NCBI RefSeq assembly: GCF_035046485.1 | Contig: NC_085138.1 | Span: 341,384,263 to 341,448,262 of the forward strand | Origin: Aedes albopictus | Lineage: Eukaryota; Arthropoda; Insecta; Diptera; Culicidae | DNA length: 64,000 nucleotides | Reading direction: 5' to 3' | In this document: positions 30,040 to 41,200 of the stretch, piece after piece | How the letters are laid out: every line of letters begins with the position of its first letter | Numbering within the stretch: position 1 is the stretch's first letter | Position numbers and translations under genes: made by a program | Notes under the pieces: generated by a model | The model's database searches: none | The model's input: the letters and a program-made list of their open reading frames with translations, nothing else | What the model was told of the DNA's origin: nothing

Positions 30040-33000
30040 TCATGGATGGATTCCTACAGAGATTTCTTCTAGAATTCTTCTAGAGATTTCACCAGGCATC
30101 TCTCCGGGAATTTTCCCTGAGATATTTTTAGAGGATCCTCAAGAATTTCATCATCAGAGATCCTTTTATGTTTTTCTGCAGGTATTCCACATTTATTCAC
30201 TGATTTCTCCATGTATTTTTTCAAAAAAATCCGCTAGAGATTGCTCCAATGATTCCATATGGAATAATTCGTAATATTTCTGTAGGAATTTCTTCCAGGA
30301 TTTTTTTTTTCAGAAACTCTACCAGAAATTATTGAATAATTAATTCAGGAATTTCTTTTTTAAACTACAAAAAAATCTCTAAGAGTCCATCTAAGTATTC
30401 CTTTTATAATTCGTCTAGAAATTACTGCAGACATGGATTCCTTCAGATTTTTAAGGTATTCTAGAAATTCTTCGTTAAGTATGCTCTCATAGGATTTCCT
30501 TAAGAATTTCTCATGGTATTGCTTCCGGGATTTCTCAACAAATTCTTTCAGAAATTCCTTCAAGTATTCCTTCAAGAATATCTCCAGAGATTCACTCGAG
30601 AATTCCTTCTGCATTTGTTTTTTTTTTTTTTTCAGGAACCACTTCAGGGATTATTTTAAAAAGTCCTCCAACGATTCGCCTAGGAACTTTTCTTAGGATT
30701 TCTTCAGGAATTCCTCCTGGAATTCCTTCAAGAACCCCACCAGCAGTTAATCCAGGACTTATGCCAGAAACTTTTCCGGGATCCGCTTAGAAATTCCTCT
30801 TCGGATTGCTTCCGGGATACCTCCTGAGGTTTCTTCAGCAATTCTTCCAGGGATTCCTTAAGGAACTGCTATGCCTACAGGAGTTCCTTCGTGAACTCTT
30901 GTTAGGATTCCTTCAGGAATTCTTCCAGTGATTTCTTTAGTTCATCATCCTGTGAATTCTTCAGAAACTTCTCTTGGGATTCCCTCATGAATTCTTCCTG
31001 GGATTCCTGCAGATATTCTTCAAGGGATTCCGCCAATAATGACTATAGGAATTCCTGCACAAATTTAGGAATTCTTCCAGGAATTCCTCTGGGAATTCTT
31101 GCAGGGATTCCTCTAAAAAATCCACTAGGAATTGCAATGAAAATTCCTTCAGAAGCTTTTGAGATTCCTCCAAGAACAACTTCAGGGGTTCCTCGAAGAT
31201 TTTCTCTTGGAATTGCGCCAGGGATTCTTACACGAATTTCTCCAGGGATTTCTCCAAGAATTACTCTAAGGATTCCTCCGAGGATTAGTGCAGGGATTCC
31301 TCCAGGAATTTCTGCACAGATTCCTCTAGGATTACCACTGGGCATTCCTCCAGAAGTTCCTCCAAGAATTCCTCCGGGGATTTCTATATGGATTCCTCCA
31401 GGGGTTTCTCTAGGCTTGCCTCCACCAGAACATCTTCCAGGAATTCCTCCAGAAATTCCTACAGCAATTACTCCAGAAATTCGTTCCGGAATTTATCCAG
31501 AAACCCTCCCAAGAATTCCTCCAAGAATCTAGATCTCCAAGATGTCCTCCAGAGATTCCTCCAAGAATTCAGCCAGGGATTCCTCCGAAATTTCATCTAG
31601 ACATTCCTCTAGATATTCCTACAGGCATTCTTCTGGAAGTTCCTCCAAGAGTTTCTCTAGGAGTTCCCCCAGAAATTCCACAACGGATTTCTCTAGGCAT
31701 TCCTCGAGGTTTCATCCTTAAATTTCTCCAGGGTCTCCTCCAGGAGTTCTACCCAAAATTTCTCCAAGAATTGCCTCAGGAATTCTTCCAAGGATATCTT
31801 CAGGAATTGTTTAAGGAATTCCTCAAAGATCTCGCTCAGAAATTCGTACAGTAATTTCTCCAGGAGTTTCTTCCAGAAATCCTCCACAATTTTTTTCAGG
31901 GATTACTTCAGGAATTCATCCGGGAATTTATTCAGGAATTTCTCCAGGGATTCCTCCAAGGATTCTTCCCGAGAATTGTTCAAAAATTGCTTCAAGGATT
32001 CCTCCTGGAATTCTTCCAGAAATTACTCTAGCAATTCATTCAGAGATTATTCCATGAATTTATTCAGGAATTTCTCCAGATTCCTCCAGAAAATTACTCC
32101 AAGAATTCCTCTAGGGATTTCTTTAGGAATTCCTCCAGGGTCTCCTCTTCAAATTCCTCAAGGGATTCCGCCAGAATTTTGTCCAGAAGTTCCTGCAGGG
32201 ATCACTTCAGAAATTCCTCAAAGGATTCCTCCAGAAGTTTGTCTAGGAATTCATAGAAAAATTAATTCAGAAATTTCTACAGGGCTTCCTCCCGGATTTT
32301 CTCAAAGGAATCTTCCAGGAATTTATCCACGGATTGCTCCAAGAATTCTTCCAGGAATTCCTTTAGGGATTTCCAAAAAATCCCACAGGCATACTTTCAA
32401 AAATTTCTCAGGGATTCCTCCAGAAATTCCCCCGGAAATTCCCCCTGGGATTCCTCCAAGGATTCTTTCCGAGATTCCTCCAATAACTGCTTCAGGGATT
32501 CGTCTAGAATTCTTTAAGAAATGCCCATAAGGATTCCTCCAGGAATTAATTCCGAAATTCCTCTAGGAGTGCCTCAAGAAATTGCTCTAGGGACTCCTTC
32601 CAGAATTCACTAGAGATTCCTTCCAAGGATTGCTCCAGGATTTGCTCCAGGGATTCCTTCAGGAAACCCAACAGGTAGTCCTACAAAAATTCCTCAAGGG
32701 ATTTCTCTGAAAATTCCTCCAGGCATTCCTGCAGAAATTTCTGCAAGTACTTTTCCAGGGATCGTTCTGTTGAATGTGCAATTTTCAACTATGTGTTCAG
32801 TAGGGCATTTCATTCTAGCTCCCCCTATCCCCATTTGACAGACGAACATCGAAATCCAACTCGCGCGCGCATGATCACCGACGGAGACAGGTAACCAAAG
32901 AAGAACTTACATAATATAACATATATAGCATCAGAGCACATATCGCGCGGCCGCAAGGGCTAGACAGCGTACGCATCACTAATGGACCATGTACGAGTTA

Positions 33001-34200
33001 GATAGTAGAGTAGTGTTAAGCACGAATGTAGTCTCTGATCTTCCCTGTTGGAATACTCCGATGTATACAGAATAAAAGCAGTGTTAGAATTAACTTGCTT
33101 GTTTTTGGTTTACCAGCGTATCCGAGAGGACAAGAGAGAAGGACATTTTCCTTTCTCTTTATCCATTGGAATCACGCTAATAAGAAAGATTTCCCCAGCG
33201 ACTTCCACAGCCTTCATGCAATAGAACCTGCCCTCAGGTCGGAAAGTTTCCACTGAGTTTGATAAGGAGTTTGACATCAGGTGGTGAATATTCCCACTGA
33301 GTGTTATTCCTTAACACGCCCTCAGGTGGTGATTGTTCCCACTGAGTATAAAACTCAACAAATTCTTCAACAGGTTGCTCCAGAAGTTCCTCTCGTGATT
33401 TTAGAAAGCTGGTAGAAGGGATTCTACCAAAAATTTGTCAAGGGTCTCTTTCAGAAATTCCCCCGGGAATGCCTCAAAGGTTTCCTCCAATGATTGTTTT
33501 GGTACTTATCCTAGGATTTCTTCAGAAATTTTATCAGAGATCTCCTTCCGAATTTTGTATAAGGATTCCTCTGGAAATTTCTCTTGAAGTTGCCTAAAAA
33601 TTTTTCAGGGATTCCTTTCGGAATCCCTCCAGCATTTTCTTTAGGAGTTTATTCAGTGATTCCATACGGAAATCTTACAATAAATCCTCCAGGGATTCTT
33701 TCACACATTTCAAATAAGAGACACGGCAGCGCAGGTTTTGGTTGCGCCAAAGTCACTGTGACTTAATTTAAACAAATAAGTTCTAACATGCTAGAAGCGC
33801 TTACAGACATTTATCCAAGGATGGAATCCTTAAGGAATTCATCTAGGGAAGCCTATTACGGAATTCTTCCAGGGTTTTCTCCCGGAATTTCTGTAGGAAA
33901 TGCACCTTGAATTTCTCTAGCAATTTCTTCTTAAATTCCTCCAGACATTTCTTTTTGAATACATTCCAGCGATTTCGTCCAGGAATTCCTTTAGGTGAAT
34001 TCCAGGAATTTTCCTAGAATTCCATTATTTAAGAGTTCTACAGAAATACCCCCAGAAAGTTATTCAAGATTTTTTTCAGGGATTCTTACTGGGATACCTC
34101 GAGGATTTCCTCTAGTGATAGTTTATAGGCTATCATGAGAAAACTTTCAAGAATTCTTCCAAGGAACCTTCCGGAAATACATCAATTGACATTTCTACGG
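30040..34200 (-). repeat. Degenerate 12-bp array, inverted copy
   Basis: Imperfect (GGAATTCCTCCA)n, the reverse complement of the array at 13900-19720, interrupted by the LTR-like block at 32768-33360 and becoming more diverged beyond 33.4 kb. The 181- and 184-residue frames rich in G-I-P-P are products of the repeat. Confidence 0.85.
32768..33360 (+). mobile_element. Putative solo LTR
   Basis: A 593-bp block unlike the array around it starts TGTTGAATGTG and ends ACTCAACA, which gives the TG...CA ends of an LTR (TGTTGA/TCAACA inverted). It has an AATAAA near 33070 and three ~36-bp direct repeats near its end containing TTCCCACTGAGT-type sequence. The 5-bp flanks match only loosely (CGTTC and AATTC). 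A BEL/Pao or Gypsy source is possible. Confidence 0.5.
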
Positions 34201-34630
34201 GATTGTGCTCTGAGATGAATATATGCAGTATATGAGCATAGAAACTGTTTTAAGAAAATTCCGGCAAGGACGTTCTCGAAACAATACAGCCAAGGGTTTA
34301 TTTTAGAGGAATAGAGATCCAAGACATTCGAAGATTGCTAATAAGCATAGATAAACAAGATGATGATTCACTAAAAGAACTCCAGTTAGTCATAAAAGAC
34401 ATTATGTAGACATTTTCAAAAATTCTTCGGACGGATTCCCATTATGTTCTACTAGAGAAACGCGAAGGAAATCACTATGAAAATTCTGAATGAGTTCATA
34501 AAGGAGTTCGTAATTTCTAAACTATGATTTCTTACAAAAGTTTTGTAGATTTGTACAAAAAAAAATGAACTCAGAGGAAATTATGCACGAGTAAAGAAAA
34601 ATCCCTTATCTTCCAGAAATTGGTCACTTC
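34201..34630. other. AT-rich DNA, nothing recognised
   Basis: No array, TIR or coding frame was identified. Confidence 0.35.
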
Positions 34631-35087
34631 TACCAGCATACTACCCCGAGCAGAGGAGAATATCATATTCATAACAACAGAATCACATGGCCTGTTTTTA
34701 TGTCATAATTTGTTATTCGTAACTTATCAAAGTATTACTTTTTAATAACATGTTTTGTTGGGCAATCTTATTTTGTTATGATCAAGTTATTTAGATTCAT
34801 CCACTTAATAACATTTCAATGATATACTTTGTTTAAGACCAAGTTTTGATATTTTCTTACTATTGAAAATATACAAATATTAACGAGCTATAACACAACG
34901 ATAACAAGTTTTCAAATTCACTGCAAGATTCATTGTTATTAAGTTGTTATTGAATCCAACAAAACATGTTGTTAAAATGGACTTCCAGTAACATTATTTT
35001 GTTATGATTTTTATTATTTTGCCGCTTATGACAGACAAGTTTATAACATAATAAGATATTTTAATAACATAAAAATTACTGATCCCT
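34631..35087. repeat. AT-rich block with AATAACATG motifs
   Basis: Many copies of ATAACA and TTATGTTAT in both orientations, with an inverted pair AATAACATGTTTTGTTGG and CCAACAAAACATGTTGTTA. It may be a diverged foldback element. Boundaries unclear. Confidence 0.4.
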
Positions 35088-35094
35088 CCTCTCC

Positions 35095-35368
35095 TCTTCT
35101 TGGCGTAACGTCCTCACTGGGACAAAGCCTGCTTCTCAGCTTAGTGTTCTATGAGCACTTCCACAGTTATTAACTGAGAGCTTCCTCTGCCAATGACCAT
35201 TTTGCATGCGTATATCGTGTGGCAGGCACGAAGATACTCTATGCCCAAGGAAGTCAAGGAAATTTCCTTCACGAAAAGATCCTGGACCGACCGGGAATCG
35301 AACCCGTCACCCTCAGCATGGTCATGCTGAATACCCGTGCGTTTACCGCCTCGGCTATATGGGCCACT
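35095..35368 (-). mobile_element. tRNA-derived SINE (copy 3)
   Basis: Nearly identical to 1138-1424 and also on -. B box as GGTTCGATTCC on the minus strand near 35305, A box near 35360. The minus-strand tail reads AGAAGAGGAGAGGAG. Confidence 0.8.
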
Positions 35369-35589
35369 TTACTGATTCCTATTATGCCAAAATAACATTT
35401 TCTATTATGATGTTGATATTTTCTTCTGCTCGCTCATTCATGTTGAACAAGCGAGCTTTTTTCAACGCATTGTACAAATAGATCAGAATTAAATAATGCT
35501 TTTACAATATAATGTTATATTCATATTTCTAATGTTGCGCTTAGTTATAAAAGAGCTAGAAGGAATAAATATACCCCCCCATGACTGAA

Positions 35590-37028
35590 AAGCAGGCTAC
35601 AACCTTTAAGACCCCGGCTTGCGAGTCAGTCGCGTAGTTGCCGCCGGCTAAGAATAGCACTACAAAACACAATTCATGGAATGAGTGGTCGAGGGGTGAA
35701 AAAGATGCTGGATCGTTAACAAAGCCTGTGCACCCCGCACAGTATTTCGTCACTTACCGGGTTAATGCAGAAGCTTAGTAAAATAATCGACTTTGCGTCC
35801 TCAAAGTCCAACATAAGCAAGGAAGGATCTTAAAACGGCCCTGTTGCAAGGCTAGGATAATACTAGCCCCGAAGGTCGGCAGTAATACCGGCGAGTCTGA
35901 CTTCATCCAGGCGTCCCGGAAAGCTGGGAAGGGGGGCCTGAAAATGTAGGCCTGTCCCGAATGGAAGGCAACAGGGGGTTGCGACCGTTGTTAGACGCTC
36001 AGCAACCACAGAGTAGCATGAACCAAGGGGAGGACCACCCTTGGTCGAAAGTCCAGCAGAATAGGAAGAAGGAAAAACCGCCAGGTCACGGAGATCATAA
36101 ACTCCAAACCAAGAGGCGTAAAAGAATAGGTGAGAAAGGCGACGCGCTCGTCATTAGGACCGAACAGTCAAAGTACTCGGACTTCTTGAAGGCGATGCGT
36201 AGCGACGCCAAGCTCGTAGATCTGCGAGCCGACGTGTGCAGTAGCAGACGTATTCGTATGGGTGAAATGATCCTAGATGAACAAGGAACGCATCGGCGCC
36301 GCCTACGGAAGAGATCCTAAAAGCCTAGACGAGGTCACCGAAGCGGAAGAGCTTGTCACGGCACTGCAGCAGCAGCCATTCGACTACGGACGGGGCTGGT
36401 AAGGACACAGGTAGCCTTGGTTCAGCTACCTGCGATGGACGTAAAAAAGTCCGTTAAAGTAGGGAAAACCAAGGTAGGCTGGGCTAGTGCGTATGTCATC
36501 TGATGTTCCACGAGTCACCGGAGGTTTGTTTTTGGTGTCTGGAACCAGGACGCAAGTCATTGGACTGCAAAGGCCCTGTCAGGAGCAAACTGTGTAGGAG
36601 ATGCGGCGCCGAATGCCATAAGGCACAAGGCTGCAAGAGTCCACCCATTCGTCAGATTTGTACCGGGATATCCGTGAACAACAGGCACCCAACGGAAGGT
36701 CCAAGGCAAGGTCCAAGGGGCCCGGCCTTCAAGGAAGCCGCAGTAATCAAATCACAGTACAGGTAACGCAGCTCAACCTAAACCACTGTGACGCAGCTCA
36801 GCAACTGCTTTGTCAGGCGGTTTCTGAGTGGGGTCGGATATCGTCATCATAGCGGACTCATACTGGAAAAATGGCGGCGATATGGACCAAGAGTAAATAC
36901 CCCGTCCAGGAGCTGGTGTTTACTACCGATGAGGGCTTCATGGTCGCCAAAGTAAACAGGGTCTTCTTCTGTAGCTGTTATGCGCCTCCGCGGTGGCCGA
37001 TCCAACAGTTCACTCAGATGCTGGGCTA
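35590..37028 (+). mobile_element. R1-like LINE, 5' part, broken
   Basis: A presumed 5' UTR (from about 35590) leads to a gag-like frame at 35961-36320 containing ALVIRTEQSKYSDFLKAMRS. After frame changes it gives two zinc-knuckle motifs near 36527-36640 (CFWC...C, with the His changed to Arg in the first, and CRRCGAECHKAQGC). The start of an AP endonuclease follows with LNLNHCDAAQQLL at about 36775 and VNRVFFCSCYAPPRW at about 36950. The element then stops at an inserted TIR element. Several frameshifts make it non-functional. Confidence 0.75.
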
Positions 37029-37033
37029 GGGGT

Positions 37034-37616
37034 AGGCGGGGCAATATGGACACCCTAAGGTTTTTGACAACTTTACCTGGCAAGATGTCAAAAAAGTTTA
37101 GTTTTTTGATACATGTATCCTTTTAAAGTCTATTTAGCATCTATTGCATAAGAATGCTCACGAAGAAAAATGATTTATCCACTTCAAAAAATGTTTTGAA
37201 AAATGTTAGTTTTTCATAACCGTCTTCAAGCATACGGGGCAGAATGGACACCCCCATGGGGCAATATGGACACCATGAGACTTTTACGAATTTCTTACAT
37301 TATTTACACCTATAAAGTCATTTCATTACAAAACAACTATTATGGATGAATAATACGCCGAAGTAGTTCATTTTTGTTTAGTTAATTTAAATTCAGGCTG
37401 TTTTGGATTAAGCTTCGGTTTTGTCGGCATGTACAGCTGTGCCTAGAACAACTATTTTCCACAGCTGTCGTTTTTTGACCAATTTGTTTCACCCTATGTC
37501 TACTATAGTGAACATTTAACCGAAAATATACTGAAATCGAAGAATTTGGTTGGTTTGTGATTTAGGTTATATTTTTCCCTTGCCGCTTCTTTCAAAAAGT
37601 TGAGTGTCCATTTTGC
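37034..37616. mobile_element. TIR element, GGGGCAATATGGACAC family
   Basis: Left end GGGGCAATATGGACACC, right end inverted GGGGCAAAATGGACACTC. A further GGGGCAATATGGACACC-like copy near 37260 suggests two nested or tandem members. Inserted in the R1-like endonuclease. Non-coding. Confidence 0.7.
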
Positions 37617-37713
37617 CCCGGCAGCAGAAGATGGAAATATCTTGATTTTTGATATAATAATGAAGAAAATATAAACATGTTAAGCATGTAGATACAGCAA
37701 TAGTTATTTATGT

Positions 37714-37893
37714 AACGAGTTGCAAAAAGTTGATTTTTTCAGCACGAGTCGTACATTTATCCAACGAGGCTTGCCCGTGACCGGGCTAACAGGGCGAAGA
37801 CCAGTGGTAATAGCGAGTGACTTTAATGCCTGGGCCGTGGATAAATGTAAGACTCGTGCTGAAAAAATCAACTTTTTGCAACTCATTACATAA
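37714..37893. mobile_element. Inverted repeats enclosing an R1 endonuclease scrap
   Basis: About 52 bp at 37714-37765 (containing GCAAAAAGTTGATTTTTTCA) is repeated inverted at 37843-37893. Between them lie only 77 bp, which in frame encode the R1-type endonuclease motif GRRPVVIASDFNAWAV. The scrap is the next segment after the part that ends at 37028. Confidence 0.7.
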
Positions 37894-37935
37894 AGAACTA
37901 TATCGCAGGAATCCTCTACTTGAATACGACGTGCG

Positions 37936-37941
37936 TTTATT
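37936..37941 (-). terminator. Candidate poly(A) signal of the dynein gene
   Basis: AATAAA on the minus strand, about 100 nt beyond the dynein stop codon. It lies just past the R1/inverted-repeat block, so the 3' UTR would be short. Confidence 0.4.
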
Positions 37942-38041
37942 CAGAATACAATGTATAGCAAAATTAAGTGCTTGTTTCGCCATTATAATGATTCACTCGT
38001 TTCAGATAAAATGATATTAGAAAATTTATCAGTTCCAGCGC

Positions 38042-38236
38042 TCACTCCGAGATCTGGCACAGAAGTGCCACGCTCCGTTTGACCCAGTGAGCGCTATTCA
38101 GTCTGGTCCCCAGCAAAATCGGGATGACGTAGTTCGTTGAATGACCGGTCGTCGAAAGAGTTCCCTTCCGCTCGGCCGTTTTGTATACCGGACATTTGTA
38201 GCGGTTGCCCTCGTCCAGCTCGGCTGTCTTGATGGG
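38042..38236 (-). CDS. DNAH3: Dynein heavy chain, coding exon 9
   Basis: The last 64 residues with YKCPVYKT and the final HWVKRSVALLCQISE, then TGA at 38042-38044. Axonemal heavy chains typically end with a W--RG-ALL type tail, matched here with WVKRSVALLCQ. Confidence 0.92.
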   Translation of the reverse strand, partial: PIKTAELDEGNRYKCPVYKTAERKGTLSTTGHSTNYVIPILLGTRLNSAHWVKRSVALLCQISE

Positions 38237-41200
38237 CTGAAATGGAACAGAAAATGAATGTATGGTCAACTGACGCGCTTTGATCGAATTCTTACTATCA
38301 GATGTATGATCGGCATGGTATCGATCAGCATTTTCGGTAACTGTTCCTCCAGATAGCTTCCCCGGAGATTCCACTTGGCGCCTTCCAAGAACAGTCCTTC
38401 AATGTAAACGCCATCTTCTGGGCTTGAGTTCACCCTGAAATAAAATTCACATCTAGGAGGTAACGATCACGGGTACAGTACAAAAATCCTCTACTCACGT
38501 CGTTGCCCGCAAAACACTGTAGTCGAATGTCAGTATATCGATCGGAATCCGGTACTTGCGAGCGTAGTTCTGCATTGCCGCCGTCAGGAAAGCCTGTGTA
38601 AAGTAGAATCCGGAGATCCAGAAAACATTCGGTTTACCCGTTTGATACCACGTTTCCAAGAACGCCAATCGTTCCAAAAAGTCATTGATGTATGCTCCGA
38701 TCGGTTTCAAACTCGGATACGACTTCCGCATCCAGCTGTCCGGGATCTTTTTGTAGTTGATCGCGTTGTAAACAGATTCCAGCTCCGGAGTCAATACAAT
38801 TAACCCGGCGATACCCTTTTTCAGATTGATGCAGCTGCTGCGAATTTCCTGGAGCAGATTGTTGAATCGTTCCATTTCCTGAACCAGCACCGTATTCATC
38901 GATTCGCTGTAATCTACTGGGTATTTTGCTTTTGCTATTTCCAAGTCGAAGTCTGGTGGTAGTCGACTCTCAATCCCTTCAACGACCGATAATATAGCTT
39001 TCTCCTTGTCGGCGTCGCTCATCTCCGAGGATCCTCCCTGGGTCATCAACATGGACTCCAGCAACACCTTGGAAGCGTTAAGATCCCTGGTTATCCCCGC
39101 ATTGGGATGCAATCCGTAAACGGCGGGACTTGGGTAGTTCGGTACGTTGTTTTTGATATGCGCTACGTACTCTCGATGTTCGTTTCTCAACGGAACTCCA
39201 TAGCAGTCGCCCTGGTTGGAGAAGCGGTACTTCGGGTCATTCACCACCCGATCATTGATGTAGTCCGCCAAAATAGTAACAATCGCTCGGCGATCCCAAG
39301 CGTCGGTAACGCGTCCTCCGTAGTTACACTCTCCGGTGAGGTACGAGATGGCCATATACGGAATGTCGTCGTACTGATTGAGAAAGATCTGCAATTGAAG
39401 GACCGAGATCTGGAAGTCGGATTCGTTAAACCCGTAGGAGATGTTCCATCCGAGAGGCCCGAATTTGCGACGTTCTTGGACGACTGCGTGGAAAAAGCAA
39501 ATTCCATAGAGCAGTTTGGAGAAGGATCGATCTTTTCCGGCACAACCCGTGTAGAAAGCGTCGTCATTCATAGGTTCCGAGTTGTACGATCGCAGGAGAT
39601 TCTGTTGCAGGCCCGTTGGTGGCTCGTTCGTCATTTTGATACCATTCTGGAGGATGCTTGCCGGAAACTGCTCCGAAGGGTAGCTGGTCAACCAAAGCCG
39701 AAAGGAAGACACAGTGTTAAAGAGGTCCATGTTTTCCCACAAGAACTCCAACGTGGGCATCCAGGAGGCGGCAAGGTGGCAATTCTGAAGACACACCCAA
39801 GTTCCTTCGTCCTGTGCTTTCTCGATGATTTTCTGCGCAATGGGGCCCTGACCTTGTCCAAGAGATATCGCCTGGAAAGTTTCATCAAATCCCATTTTCT
39901 CGGCAAATAGTAGTAGAGCATTCATAGGATCCGCACCAGGCGACAGAATGAAGATCAGTGGAGTTAGACAGTTGGAGTCTTCGTAGGATTTCGCGATGTC
40001 GAATGGAGGCGGGAGGACATATGCTGGCCCCATCTCGGAAGCGACAAACTCAGTTATTGCAAGGACAACCTTATCCGGGCGGAAAGTGCGAAGTACTATA
40101 AGCTTCTCGAAGCGATTTGTCTTCTCCTGCCATGGCGAGGGTAACTTCTCCAGGTGAGTATCGTCAACGTCATAGTAGCGCTTCCAAGCGTCTGTTGTCT
40201 CGATGAAACTCTTTGTGAAACCAGCGAATTCCGGTAGCTGTTCTAATCGGCGAATGTCCTCCCAGAGTTTATCGGTTATCCAACTGGGGTTTGGATTCGG
40301 TAGATCAACCGTACTTCTCTCCCCACCAAGTAGAAGAAATTCAAACTCTTTCAAGTCAATCTGATTACAGGAGATCATGATCTTCGTTGTCAGCACAAAT
40401 GAGAACAGAAGCTTATCCTTTTCGAACAGGGATCTGCAAACATTATTGTACAGATTCAACGTTACCGCATCCATGAGAAACTTCAGTCGCCGAAGAAGAT
40501 CCTTAGTTCTGTTGGCATTCTCGATCGAGTAAATGTATAGATTAATGAACCAAGATAGCGAAAACTGGTACATGGGATCGATGTTCGGTAGCTCCGTTAT
40601 ACAGTAATACAACGTCGACGAATGAGCCGCCACAGGACGATAGCTCTGACGAAAAGCTTCAATCTTCGCTTCGATTTCCTTCGAATCTTCCTGTTTCTTG
40701 ACAATATCGATCGAGATTCGCTTAGAATCATCCAAAATCTTAATAGCGGTTTCATCTTCCAATATGTCGCCTTTACTCTCGGACAGGGTTTTCAAAATCT
40801 TGTCCTCAACCTCCTTCAGCATGGCAACGTTCTTCGCACCCTGGACGATCAGGGTTTGCCGAAGTTCCTGGAGGTCAGGTCGCTCTTTGGCAACTACAAT
40901 ACCTAGCAGTTGATCTTCTAGGCCTTGGATCGTCAGTGCAAAATTGATGATGGTCACTTTGTTGAATACTTCCGGTAGATAGTGTGGATTGCGAAGTCCT
41001 GAAGTGAGATACAGACGGAATTTCGGAGATATTGGGATCACGTTATCTCCTAAGCTCAGATATTCGGTTCCTCCCTGAACAAAAGTGTTCCTATTCAAAA
41101 GAGGATCCAAAGGAGCTTCCAGGTCTTCAAAGATATTCTCGATCAGCGCTGGATACCCGTGTTCTATGCATGACTCCAGTCGTTTCATGTAGTCCGCTTG

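Larger units (their letters stand above)
29845..34200. mobile_element. hAT-like minisatellite element, copy 2, inverted
   Basis: It starts CATGGACGTAGCCAG followed by a G-rich patch and an AATTCGAGC block. All three match, in order, the reverse complement of the right end of 13541-20030. It then runs into the same 12-bp array in the opposite orientation, (GGAATTCCTCCA)n, from about 30040 to 34200. No matching right TIR was found up to about 36 kb, so the far end seems lost. The two copies flank exons 1-3 of the carboxypeptidase gene as an inverted pair. Confidence 0.7.

Noticed and set aside
30987..31532. 181-residue G-I-P-P-rich frame, collagen-like
   Set aside because: It is a direct translation of the degenerate 12-bp array; equivalent frames are open on the other strand and in other frames, with no splice or promoter signals.
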